Shown here piece after piece: positions 1-5,084 of a stretch of DNA of 10,390 nucleotides. The translations under genes and the position numbers were made by a program. The stretch covers positions 1-10,390 of the forward strand of contig CAKSTO010000060.1 of assembly GCA_934501115.1 (NCBI GenBank), in the 5' to 3' direction. The first letter of the stretch is position 1; each line of letters opens with the position of its first letter. This DNA is from an uncultured Faecalibacterium sp. Its GTDB lineage: Bacteria > Bacillota > Clostridia > Oscillospirales > Ruminococcaceae. Under the pieces are notes generated by a model. It ran no database searches. It saw nothing but the letters and a program-made list of their open reading frames with translations, and was not told where the DNA came from.

Positions 1-83
1 AAGGGGCTGCGGAAAAATCAGCAAACGCAACCCGTTGCTGTTGCTTAGCCCGCGGGAGAATCGGCATCGATCAAAATATTCAT
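1..83 (-). pseudogene. Start of an unidentified downstream gene; frame closes after 12 codons (broken gene, sequence error or minicistron)
   Basis: An ATG at 83-81 overlaps the TGA of the hydrolase gene (80-82) as ATGA. A GGAGG (95-91) lies 7 bases upstream, so the initiation signals are strong and suggest translational coupling. The frame reads MNILIDADSPAG and then stops at TAA (47-45). Both other minus frames stay open from there to the window edge. One of them has its own ATG at 67-65 (starts MPILPRAKQQQ), but that ATG is 23 bases from the GGAGG. The opening MNILIDAD loosely recalls the start of the YaiI/YqxD (DUF188) family, which usually begins with hydrophobic residues followed by DADACP. 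That resemblance is weak and I do not assign the family. The options are a real frameshifted gene, a sequencing indel, or a 12-residue coupling peptide. Confidence 0.3.
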
Positions 84-763
84 CGATTTTCCTCCATTGC
101 CCACCGAAAGGCTTTCGCCGTGCGCAGGTCGGCGTCTTTGAAATGCCCGCCGCTGTTCCATTCAAGGGTGCAGTCTGTGCTATGCTCTGTAAGCCGACTG
201 TACAGGGTGCGGATGTTATCCCCTACCGCAGCCATGACAGCGTTTTTTGTATGCTCCTCCTTGTCGCCAAGGCTCAGATAAATGTGTTGTGCCTGCATCG
301 GGTGCCGCTGTTCAAACTCCATCCAGCCCGGAAACCACACCGAGGGAGACGCAGCGGCGACACCGTAGAACAAATCGGTCTGGGTGGATGTCCACAGCGC
401 AAACAGTCCCGCCAGCGAGTAGCCGCCCAGAATGATTTTGACGTTTTCCGGGAGAGGATACTGCTGCTTCAGTGACGGAATGATCTGCTCTGTCAGGAGG
501 CACAATGTCTCCCCGGCTTTGCCGCCGAACCCTTGCTTTCCCCACACCGCAGGGGCTTCCCACGGAGAAAGTGCATCATTCCAGTTTTCCACGGGCACGG
601 CCGCAAACAGAAAGTTCTGGCCGCTTTGTGCGATAGCAACCACTTCGTTGTCCATGCTCTGCAGCTCATGTTCGCCGGTCATTTGGAGCAGCAGGTATTC
701 TGCATTAGCCCTGCCGTAAATGCGGCAAGGTCTGTTCCCGATTTGCATTGTCTGTGCGGTCAC
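80..763 (-). CDS. Small serine esterase/hydrolase of the alpha/beta-hydrolase fold
   Basis: Predicted 227-residue cytoplasmic hydrolase; no signal peptide or membrane segment is visible. The nucleophile elbow GYSLAG places Ser at about residue 116. The acid is probably Asp167 in LSLGDKEEH, and the base is His207 in SGGHFKD near the C-terminus. The elbow and residue order resemble the putative esterase family (PF00756; Fes/IroE/EsteraseD-like), so it probably cleaves an ester, but the substrate cannot be read from sequence. The GTG at 763-761 was chosen as start because GGAGG (776-772) lies 8 bases upstream. The in-frame ATG at 748 is too far from it (23 bases), and the upstream ATGs at 868 and 931 would put the promoter and palindrome inside the gene. 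The stop overlaps the ATG of the next gene (ATGA). A TTGCAA/TATACT promoter overlapped by a palindrome lies upstream. Confidence 0.8.
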   Translation of the reverse strand: MTAQTMQIGNRPCRIYGRANAEYLLLQMTGEHELQSMDNEVVAIAQSGQNFLFAAVPVENWNDALSPWEAPAVWGKQGFGGKAGETLCLLTEQIIPSLKQQYPLPENVKIILGGYSLAGLFALWTSTQTDLFYGVAAASPSVWFPGWMEFEQRHPMQAQHIYLSLGDKEEHTKNAVMAAVGDNIRTLYSRLTEHSTDCTLEWNSGGHFKDADLRTAKAFRWAMEENR

Positions 764-797
764 TGCGGCGTCCTCCCGAAAAAACTTTGATAAGCCC

Positions 798-826
798 AGT
801 ATAGCAACTGAACAAGCATTTTGCAA
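798..826 (-). promoter_or_regulatory. Sigma-A-type promoter of the hydrolase gene
   Basis: On the minus strand a TTGCAA -35 box (826-821) and a TATACT -10 box (803-798) are separated by exactly 17 bases. Transcription would start near 790, giving a leader of about 27 bases that includes the GGAGG at 776-772. The -35 box lies inside the 811-841 palindrome, so a protein bound there would probably block RNA polymerase. Confidence 0.65.
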
Positions 827-841
827 TTCAAAATGCTTGTT
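811..841. repeat. 13-bp perfect palindrome, probable operator over the -35 box
   Basis: AACAAGCATTTTG (811-823) and CAAAATGCTTGTT (829-841) are perfect inverted arms around a 5-base centre, CAATT. The palindrome covers the -35 box and most of the spacer of the hydrolase promoter. There is no T-run suited to termination, and the position argues for a dimeric repressor site. The nearby MarR-family regulator (1010-1516) is an obvious candidate but unproven. The rest of the 764-1009 gap holds the promoter, this site and the MarR terminator. Confidence 0.6.
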
Positions 842-933
842 GGGAAATCCAAAACCCTTGAACTGCATCGTGCCGATGCCGCAGATCCGGTCTGTCGCTA
901 AACCGGAACACAAACTGCACGAATATGGCAAAA

Positions 934-978
934 CAAAAGCCCGCAGGCGGGATCTCCATCCCGGCCTGTGGGCTTTTG
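934..978 (-). terminator. Intrinsic terminator of the MarR-family gene
   Basis: The arms at 934-948 and 964-978 form a 15-bp stem with one G-T wobble. An inner GGGAT/ATCCC extension sits next to it with one unpaired G. On the minus strand the stem ends in CTTTTGTTTTG, a U-rich tail. It starts 32 bases after the MarR stop and isolates that gene from the hydrolase promoter. Confidence 0.75.
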
Positions 979-1009
979 CGATCGTTTCAAATCAGTGCCA
1001 AATCAAATT

Positions 1010-1516
1010 TTAGCGTTCAAGGATTCCGCCGGTTTCCACACCGTTGTCAACGGGCTGCTCTGCCGTTTCGTCCTTTTGGGGCAGATCCAGCTCCGGCATC
1101 AGCTCGGTGCTCACGATGGTGAGCATCTCTTCCAGCTTTGCGCAGTCCTCCGGGGAGAAGCGCTTACGGGCGCGCTCCACTACGGTGTGCAGATAGGAAT
1201 AGCTGATGTTGTAGTATTCGATATACTTCCGGGTCGGGCGCAGGTGATACTCGCGCCGGTCGGTGGTGGACTGGATCTTTTCCACATAGCCTTTTTTTAC
1301 CAGACTGCCGATCTTATACGCCGCGTTGGGGGTGGAGATCTGCATCATGCGGGAAAACTCTGCAATGGTGGGCTCTCCCATGGCCATGATGCCCTCCATG
1401 CAGAAGGATTCCACCGTGGTCAGCGTGGCTTCACGGGTGGCAAACCGTTGGAAAACGTTCTGATAAAAGTGCAGTTTGAATTTGGTGTAAACGTCCTGAA
1501 ATGCCTGTTCCAGCAT
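1010..1516 (-). CDS. MarR-family winged-helix transcriptional regulator
   Basis: A 168-residue protein, at the long end for MarR regulators because of an acidic, probably disordered tail (about residues 147-168). The winged helix-turn-helix covers about residues 48-95. IAEFSRMMQIS followed by PNAAYKIGSLVKKGYVEK gives helix 3 and the recognition helix, and IQSTTDRREYHLRPT forms the wing with the Asp-Arg pair typical of MarR. The N-terminal helix and the helices from residue 98 on would form the dimer interface. The ATG at 1516 has GGAGG (1531-1527) 10 bases upstream. It lies 75 bases after the antiporter in the same direction but has its own promoter-like boxes and a strong terminator. Ligand and targets are unknown; the antiporter, the hydrolase promoter palindrome and its own promoter are the candidates. 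Confidence 0.88.
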   Translation of the reverse strand: MLEQAFQDVYTKFKLHFYQNVFQRFATREATLTTVESFCMEGIMAMGEPTIAEFSRMMQISTPNAAYKIGSLVKKGYVEKIQSTTDRREYHLRPTRKYIEYYNISYSYLHTVVERARKRFSPEDCAKLEEMLTIVSTELMPELDLPQKDETAEQPVDNGVETGGILER

Positions 1517-1549
1517 AGGTCGCGCGCCTCCAGTAGTTCATTTTCTTTA

Positions 1550-1577
1550 AGTATAACATATTTTGCCCGCGACGCAA
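1550..1577 (-). promoter_or_regulatory. Candidate promoter of the MarR-family gene
   Basis: Minus-strand TATACT (1555-1550) has a TTGCGT (1577-1572) 16 bases upstream. The -10 is good and the -35 matches only the conserved TTG well. It sits in a short AT-rich gap between two GC-rich genes, 33 bases before the ATG. Confidence 0.45.
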
Positions 1578-1582
1578 GGCGG

Positions 1583-1600
1583 AAAAGCAGATCAGTCTGC
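1583..1600 (-). terminator. Weak hairpin with T-run at the end of the antiporter gene
   Basis: A 5-bp stem, GCAGA/TCTGC (1596-1600 with 1587-1591), has a 4-base loop holding the antiporter stop codon. It is followed on the minus strand by TTTT (1586-1583). The stem is short, so termination is probably partial and some readthrough into the MarR gene is likely. Confidence 0.35.
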
Positions 1601-3256
1601 GGCTTTTTTCATCGTGCGGGCGCGGATGACGCTCAGCGCCACCAGCTCCACAACGATGGCCACCGCCAGCAGGATCAGCGAGGTGAACAGGCTGCCATTT
1701 GCGCCCAGAAAAGCCTGTGCAACGCCGGTGATGACATAGCACACGGCCGCGCAGGAGGCCGCCGTAATGGCGTAGGGCAGCTGAGTGGACACATGGTTCA
1801 CATGGCTGCAGTGGGCGCCGGCAGAGGCCATGATGGTGGTGTCTGAGATGGGAGAGCAGTGGTCGCCGCACACCGCACCGGACAGGCAGGCTGCGATCGA
1901 GATGACCAGCATCTCACCATCCGGGAAGGCATGGCAGACGATGGGGATGAGGATCGAGAAGGTGCCCCAGCTCGTGCCGGTGGCAAAGGCCAGGAACACC
2001 GCCACCAGGAAGATGATGACCGGCAGCATATACTGCAGTGCTGCGGCAGAGCCGCCCAGCAGGTTTGCAACATAGTACTTGGCACCCAGCAGGCCGGTCA
2101 TGCCGGACAGCGTCCATGCCAGAGTAAGGATCAGCATGGGGCTGACCATCGCCTTGAAGCCCTCGGGGATGCAGGCGGCGAAATCCTGAAACGTCATGAC
2201 ATTGCGCACGCGATAGAAAACGAAGGTGAACAGCAGGGCAATGCTGCTGCCCAGCACCAGACCGGCAGAGGCGTTGCAGTCTGCAAAGGCGGTAACGAAG
2301 TCCACGCCCTCAAAGAAGCCGCCGGTGTAGATCATGCCAAAAATGCAGGCTGCGATCAGCACCAGCACCGGAGCGATCAGGTCGATCACATGGCCTCTGG
2401 TGTCGGTGCCGTCGTCCACATCGTTGCCGTAGGGACGGTCCTCGGTGGTGAACAGGTCTCCGTTTTTCGCATTGTTCTCGTTGAGCTTCATGGGGCCGTA
2501 GTCGGTGTCCGTGAAGATGAGGAACAGGATCATCACGAGGGTGAGCAGTGCGTAATAGTTATACGGGATCGTGCGCAGGAACATGGTAAAGCCGTTGATG
2601 CCGGAGCCTTCCGGTACGCTGGAGGTAACGGCAGCCGCCCAGCTGGATACCGGGGCGATGATGCACACCGGCGCGGCAGTGGCGTCGATCAGGTAGGCCA
2701 GCTTTGCGCGGGAGATCTTCTGCCGGTCAGTGACAGGGCGCATGACCGAACCCACGGTCAGGCAGTTGAAGTAGTCGTCCACAAAGATCATCACGCCCAG
2801 CAGCAGGGTGGCGAACTGTGCGCCCGCCCGGGTGTGGATATGGGTGGATGCCCAGCGGCCAAAGGCGGCGGAGCCGCCTGCCTTGTTCATCAGGGCTACC
2901 AGAATGCCCAGCATGACCAGAAACACCAGAATGCCCACGTTGCTGCTGTCCGACAGCTTGGCGACCATGCCGCCGTCCTCGTTGAAGAACAGGGTGTTGA
3001 TGGCAAGCTCCAGATTGCCGTTGGCATAAAGCAGTGCGCCGGACGCAATGCCCACCAGCAGGGAGGTATACACCTCCTTGGTGTTCAGCGCCAGCACGAT
3101 CGCGATCACCGGCGGCAGCAGCGAGAAGAGGGTGCTGTACACCGCGCAGGTGTAGGTGGACGGGTCTGCGATCTTGCCGGGGGTGGCTGCTGTGCACCAC
3201 AGCAGCAGTGCAAACACCAGCAGTGCCGCAAACCATGAAAGGTTTTTGTTTTTCAT
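1592..3256 (-). CDS. NhaC-family Na+/H+ antiporter (inner-membrane)
   Basis: A 554-residue polytopic membrane protein, probably exchanging cytoplasmic Na+ for external H+. Substrate choice is uncertain because this superfamily (COG1757) also includes malate/lactate and other carboxylate exchangers. Family marks seen: a hydrophobic N-terminal segment (residues 8-22); DDYFNCLTVGS at about 160-170 followed by RPVTD and KISRAKLAYLID; APVSSWAAA at about 201-209; GTSWGTFSILIPIV at about 426-439; and HCSPISDTTIMAS at about 465-477. Charged residues inside membrane segments are expected ion ligands. The ATG at 3256 was chosen because GAGGA (3268-3264) lies 7 bases upstream; longer in-frame starts reach 3493 and would read antisense through a plus-strand gene. 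No clear promoter was found. A lone TATAAT (3362-3357) has no matching -35 box. The pairing with a downstream MarR regulator may be functional. Confidence 0.88.
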   Translation of the reverse strand: MKNKNLSWFAALLVFALLLWCTAATPGKIADPSTYTCAVYSTLFSLLPPVIAIVLALNTKEVYTSLLVGIASGALLYANGNLELAINTLFFNEDGGMVAKLSDSSNVGILVFLVMLGILVALMNKAGGSAAFGRWASTHIHTRAGAQFATLLLGVMIFVDDYFNCLTVGSVMRPVTDRQKISRAKLAYLIDATAAPVCIIAPVSSWAAAVTSSVPEGSGINGFTMFLRTIPYNYYALLTLVMILFLIFTDTDYGPMKLNENNAKNGDLFTTEDRPYGNDVDDGTDTRGHVIDLIAPVLVLIAACIFGMIYTGGFFEGVDFVTAFADCNASAGLVLGSSIALLFTFVFYRVRNVMTFQDFAACIPEGFKAMVSPMLILTLAWTLSGMTGLLGAKYYVANLLGGSAAALQYMLPVIIFLVAVFLAFATGTSWGTFSILIPIVCHAFPDGEMLVISIAACLSGAVCGDHCSPISDTTIMASAGAHCSHVNHVSTQLPYAITAASCAAVCYVITGVAQAFLGANGSLFTSLILLAVAIVVELVALSVIRARTMKKAAD

Positions 3257-3340
3257 AATGGATTCCTCTTTTTTCAAATTTCCGGGGATGCATACCCCTC
3301 TTCGCGCAGGAAAAACTATCTCCATCGATCGCAAAAGGAG

Positions 3341-3508
3341 GTGTGCGCCGCGCCGGATTATAAAGCGATGTATTACGAGCTGTTCCGTGCCAGTGTGCAG
3401 GCCGCACAGCTTTTGCAGGCCGCACAGCAGCGTGCCGAAGAGCACCTGCTGGAAGCAGACCTGCCGCCGATACGATTGGAGCAAACAGAGCAAACGGATG
3501 AAGAATAG
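3341..3508 (+). CDS. Small unrecognised protein (about 50-55 residues); start codon missing or atypical
   Basis: The open frame ends at TAG (3506-3508) and encodes PDYKAMYYELFRAS followed by an Ala/Gln-rich helix (QAAQLLQAAQQRAEEHLLEA) and an acidic tail. A strong AAAAGGAGG (3333-3341) precedes it. Eight bases on, where a start belongs, the in-frame codon is GCG (3350-3352). The usable alternatives are GTG at 3341, which overlaps the ribosome binding site, and ATG at 3368, which is 26 bases away. One T-to-C change in a GTG would explain the GCG. The composition fits one amphipathic helix with possible coiled-coil character. The direct repeat CAGGCCGCACAG codes for the two QAAQ units. A clean hairpin terminator follows at 3557. 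I recognise no family. It could be a live gene with an odd start, a recently broken gene, or a chance frame. Confidence 0.45.
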   Translation: MCAAPDYKAMYYELFRASVQAAQLLQAAQQRAEEHLLEADLPPIRLEQTEQTDEE

Positions 3509-3525
3509 GTTTCTTCGGTCAGCGT

Positions 3526-3660
3526 CCTCGCCCTCTCAGTCTCGCATACGCTCGACAGCTCCCACAAAGTGGGAGCTTTTGGCAGTACGGTAAAGCTCCC
3601 GGTTTTGCCAAGGGCTCTCCCCTTGGGAGAGCTGGCACCGAAGGTGACTGAGAGGGTGAG
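3526..3660. repeat. Palindromic repeat copy A (about 135 bp), MITE-like
   Basis: The ends are inverted: CTCGCCCTCTCAGTC (3527-3541) pairs with GACTGAGAGGGTGAG (3646-3660), with one G-T difference. Inside are two further hairpins, AGCTCCCAC/GTGGGAGCT (3557-3577) and GCTCTCCC/GGGAGAGC (3614-3632). Its last 50 bases match copy B at about 44 positions, and its ends match copy C. It has no coding capacity of its own. It sits exactly between converging genes (small frame +, thioesterase -), where a two-way terminator is useful. Confidence 0.7.
3557..3580 (+). terminator. Intrinsic terminator inside repeat copy A
   Basis: A perfect 9-bp stem (AGCTCCCAC, loop AAA, GTGGGAGCT) is followed by TTTT on the plus strand, 48 bases after the stop of the small plus-strand frame. 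Confidence 0.65.
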
Positions 3661-3672
3661 CCCGTTTGCCTT

Positions 3673-4062
3673 TTACCCCTTCTTCGCCTCAGCCTTGGCA
3701 GCGAACTTTGCATCATTCACCACAAAACGCTCGTGGGTACCACCGCCCACGGGCCCTTTTTCGTCGTGCAGTACGACCTTGAAGGTGAGCTTGCGGCCTT
3801 CCACGGCCACCAGCTCGCTTTCGCAGGTCACAGTCATGCCCACGGGGGTGGGTGCAGTGTGCTCCAGCTCGAGCTTGGTGCCTACCGAGCCGCTGCCTTC
3901 GCCCAGAGCGTCAGCCACGCTCATCCAGCAGGTCTTTTCTGCCAGCGCCACCAGTGCAGGCGTTGCGAACACCTCCAGCGTGCCGCTGCCCATGGTCTTT
4001 GCAGTGTTGTCTGCGGTGACGAGCACGCTCTGCTCCCCGCGGATACCGATTTCCAATGTCAT
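3673..4062 (-). CDS. Hotdog-fold thioesterase, FlK (fluoroacetyl-CoA thioesterase)-like
   Basis: A 129-residue single-domain hotdog protein, predicted to hydrolyse an acyl-CoA or similar thioester in the cytoplasm. The catalytic triad described for FlK (Thr42, Glu50, His76) is matched in kind and exact spacing by Thr34 (FATPAL), Glu42 (LAEKT) and His68 (LELEHTAPTPVG). The ...TPVGMTVTCESELV... and ...GGGTHERFVV... segments are typical of the family. The presence of the triad does not mean fluoroacetate is the substrate; most such proteins in gut Firmicutes have no assigned substrate. The ATG at 4062 was chosen because AAGGAGG (4077-4071) lies 8 bases upstream; the ATG at 4068 would leave only 2 bases. 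No other gene shares its transcript. The C-terminus is Lys/Ala-rich (KAEAKKG). Confidence 0.85.
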   Translation of the reverse strand: MTLEIGIRGEQSVLVTADNTAKTMGSGTLEVFATPALVALAEKTCWMSVADALGEGSGSVGTKLELEHTAPTPVGMTVTCESELVAVEGRKLTFKVVLHDEKGPVGGGTHERFVVNDAKFAAKAEAKKG

Positions 4063-4078
4063 ATACATTCCCTCCTTA

Positions 4079-4101
4079 TGCGCCGCATGGGCGCATTTTT
4101 T
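4079..4101 (+). terminator. Hairpin with T6 run, antisense to the thioesterase leader
   Basis: TGCGCC (4079-4084) and GGCGCA (4090-4095) form a 6-bp stem followed by TTTTTT on the plus strand. No plus-strand gene needs a terminator here. On the minus strand the same stem lies in the thioesterase leader, one base from its ribosome binding site (4077-4071), where it might tune translation. The function is uncertain. Confidence 0.35.
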
Positions 4102-4110
4102 ATGAACACC

Positions 4111-4139
4111 TTTATAAGATACCACATTTTGCACCGGAA
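4111..4139 (-). promoter_or_regulatory. Weak candidate promoter of the thioesterase gene
   Basis: A minus-strand TATAAA (4116-4111) has a poor -35 (TTCCGG) 17 bases upstream. It is the best-placed pair in the AT-rich leader, but the -35 barely resembles the consensus. Confidence 0.25.
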
Positions 4140-4198
4140 CGCACCCTGTTTTGCGTTTTTTTGTGAATTTCTCTTTTTCTTTTTGCGCAAACGGGCTG

Positions 4199-4252
4199 CC
4201 AAGGCCTCTCTCTTTGGGAGAGGTGGCACCGAAGGTGACGGAGAGGGCGAGG
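4199..4252. repeat. Palindromic repeat copy B (half-element, about 54 bp)
   Basis: This matches the right-hand part of copy A at roughly 44 of 50 positions in the same orientation (4202-4251 against 3611-3660). The inner hairpin is CCTCTC (4205-4210) with GAGAGG (4218-4223). Its outer base pair is C-G where copy A has G-C (3614 with 3632), a compensating change that keeps the stem. The left half with the opposite inverted end is absent. It lies between the diverging thioesterase and arsR-type genes. Confidence 0.65.
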
Positions 4253-4321
4253 ACGCTGCCCATGCGGCGACCTCTTTTTTGTTTTCACCGTCGCTCCAAT
4301 CTGCACCCTTCTTGCAATTCA

Positions 4322-4344
4322 AAAACGCAAATTTCCTGCGTTTT
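4322..4344. repeat. Short inverted repeat in the gap before the metal locus
   Basis: AAAACGCA (4322-4329) and TGCGTTTT (4337-4344) pair perfectly over 8 bp with a 7-base loop. It could act as a weak two-way terminator. The rest of 4253-4396 is AT-rich, with no open frame, binding site or RNA I can name. Confidence 0.35.
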
Positions 4345-4396
4345 AAGGCAGATTTTATCAATTTGCGGCAGATGCCAAAAATCTTTGAAAAAGGTC

Positions 4397-4425
4397 TTGA
4401 CAGTCTGCATCCTACGTGATACTAT
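4397..4425 (+). promoter_or_regulatory. Strong promoter of the metal-resistance operon
   Basis: A consensus TTGACA -35 (4397-4402) and TACTAT -10 (4420-4425) have a 17-base spacer. Transcription should start near 4432, inside the operator at 4433-4446, which fits repression by the ArsR-type protein encoded 45 bases downstream. Confidence 0.8.
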
Positions 4426-4432
4426 GAACACA

Positions 4433-4446
4433 TGAACAAACGTTCA
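4433..4446. promoter_or_regulatory. ArsR/SmtB-type operator
   Basis: TGAAC (4433-4437), AAAC, GTTCA (4442-4446) is a 5-4-5 perfect inverted repeat of the TGAA...TTCA type recognised by SmtB, CzrA, ZiaR and CadC repressors. It overlaps the predicted transcription start. Another TGAACA half-site precedes it at 4425-4430, and CATG flanks it on both sides. Confidence 0.7.
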
Positions 4447-4476
4447 CATGAATTCGCGGCGAAAGGAGACGGCAAC

Positions 4477-4812
4477 ATGGCGCAGGCAAAAGACGAAAAG
4501 CTGGCAGCCCAGCCCGAGGGTCTGGAGCTGCCGGACGACGAGGTGCTGTACGAGCTGGCCGACCTGTTCCGGGTGTTCGGCGACTCCACCCGCATCAAGA
4601 TCCTGTATGCACTGCACGACAACGAGCTGTGCGTGCAGGACATTGCAAATGCGGTGGCGCTGAGCCAGTCGGCGGTGAGCCATCAGCTGCGGGTGCTCAA
4701 GGATTCCAAGCTCGTGCGGTTCCGGCGCGAGGGCAAAACGGTTTACTACGCACTGGACGATGACCATGTGCGCAGCATCCTCTCCATGGGGATGGAGCAT
4801 ATCGAAGAATAA
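4477..4812 (+). CDS. ArsR/SmtB-family metal-sensing repressor (Zn/Cd type)
   Basis: A 111-residue winged-helix repressor that should leave DNA when metal binds. DNA-binding core: VQDIANAVALSQSAVSHQLRVLKDSKLV, about residues 53-80, then the wing RFRREGKTVYYAL. The alpha5 zinc site of SmtB (Asp104, His106, His117, Glu120) is matched in identity and spacing by Asp95, His97, His108 and Glu111, so Zn(II) is the likeliest signal. The alpha3 motif is ELCVQD. One Cys (52) remains of the ELCVCD pair used by ArsR and CadC for As or Cd/Pb, so that site is probably not functional alone. The ATG at 4477 has AAAGGAG (4462-4468) 8 bases upstream; the earlier ATG at 4432 lies in the operator. The HMA gene follows after 19 bases. 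Confidence 0.88.
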   Translation: MAQAKDEKLAAQPEGLELPDDEVLYELADLFRVFGDSTRIKILYALHDNELCVQDIANAVALSQSAVSHQLRVLKDSKLVRFRREGKTVYYALDDDHVRSILSMGMEHIEE

Positions 4813-4831
4813 CGAAAGGCTGGTACTTCCT

Positions 4832-5053
4832 ATGAAAAAGAGCTACAAGATCGAAGTGGACTGCGCAAACTGCGCTCAGAAGATGGAGGATGCTGCCAAC
4901 ACCGTGGCCGGTGTGGCAAGTGCGACCGTCAGCTTCATGACCCAGAAGATGAAGGTGGAATTCGCGGACGGTGCAGACCCCCACGACACCATGGTCAATG
5001 TTCTGGCTGCCTGCAAGAAGGTCGAGGACGACTGCGAGATCTTCGACATCTGA
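4832..5053 (+). CDS. Stand-alone heavy-metal-associated (HMA) domain protein
   Basis: A 73-residue ferredoxin-like HMA domain on its own. The metal loop is VDCANC (Cys11, Cys14). An Asp directly before the first Cys, as in the Zn-binding GMDCAAC of ZntA, points to Zn/Cd rather than Cu. Two more Cys (61 and 68) lie near the C-terminus in AACKK and DDCEIFDI, and the acidic end could help bind metal. It follows the repressor by 19 bases and should share its promoter. Its ribosome binding site is weak (GAAAGG, 12 bases away). It probably takes the place of the N-terminal domain missing from the ATPase encoded downstream, as a metallochaperone or separate regulatory domain. That role is inferred from context and from the family. 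Confidence 0.85.
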   Translation: MKKSYKIEVDCANCAQKMEDAANTVAGVASATVSFMTQKMKVEFADGADPHDTMVNVLAACKKVEDDCEIFDI

Positions 5054-5084
5054 TGCGCGGCAGGTTGCTGCACACGATCAACAG

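Noticed and set aside
764..931. N-terminal extension of the hydrolase up to an ATG at 931
   Set aside because: It would place the promoter, the palindrome and the region next to the MarR terminator inside the coding sequence. The GTG at 763 has the properly spaced GGAGG.
1859..3238. Long plus-strand open frame (459 codons) opposite the antiporter
   Set aside because: His/Gln/Gly-rich low-complexity translation with no domain. It is the antisense shadow of a clear membrane protein gene in GC-rich DNA.
3257..3493. 79-residue N-terminal extension of the antiporter
   Set aside because: The ATG at 3256 has GAGGA at 7 bases and begins a typical first membrane helix. The extension is Cys/Arg-rich and lies antisense to the small plus-strand frame.
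4063..4263. Long N-terminal extension of the thioesterase to 4263
   Set aside because: The extension translates repeat copy B and AT-rich leader. AAGGAGG 8 bases before ATG 4062 fixes the start.
4102..4396. A small gene or RNA gene between the thioesterase and the repressor
   Set aside because: Frames here come from the repeat translation or AT-rich leader, and no tRNA-like or known RNA fold was recognised.
4432..4476. Upstream ATG start for the ArsR-type repressor
   Set aside because: It lies within the operator at the predicted transcription start, has no ribosome binding site, and adds residues not typical of the family.
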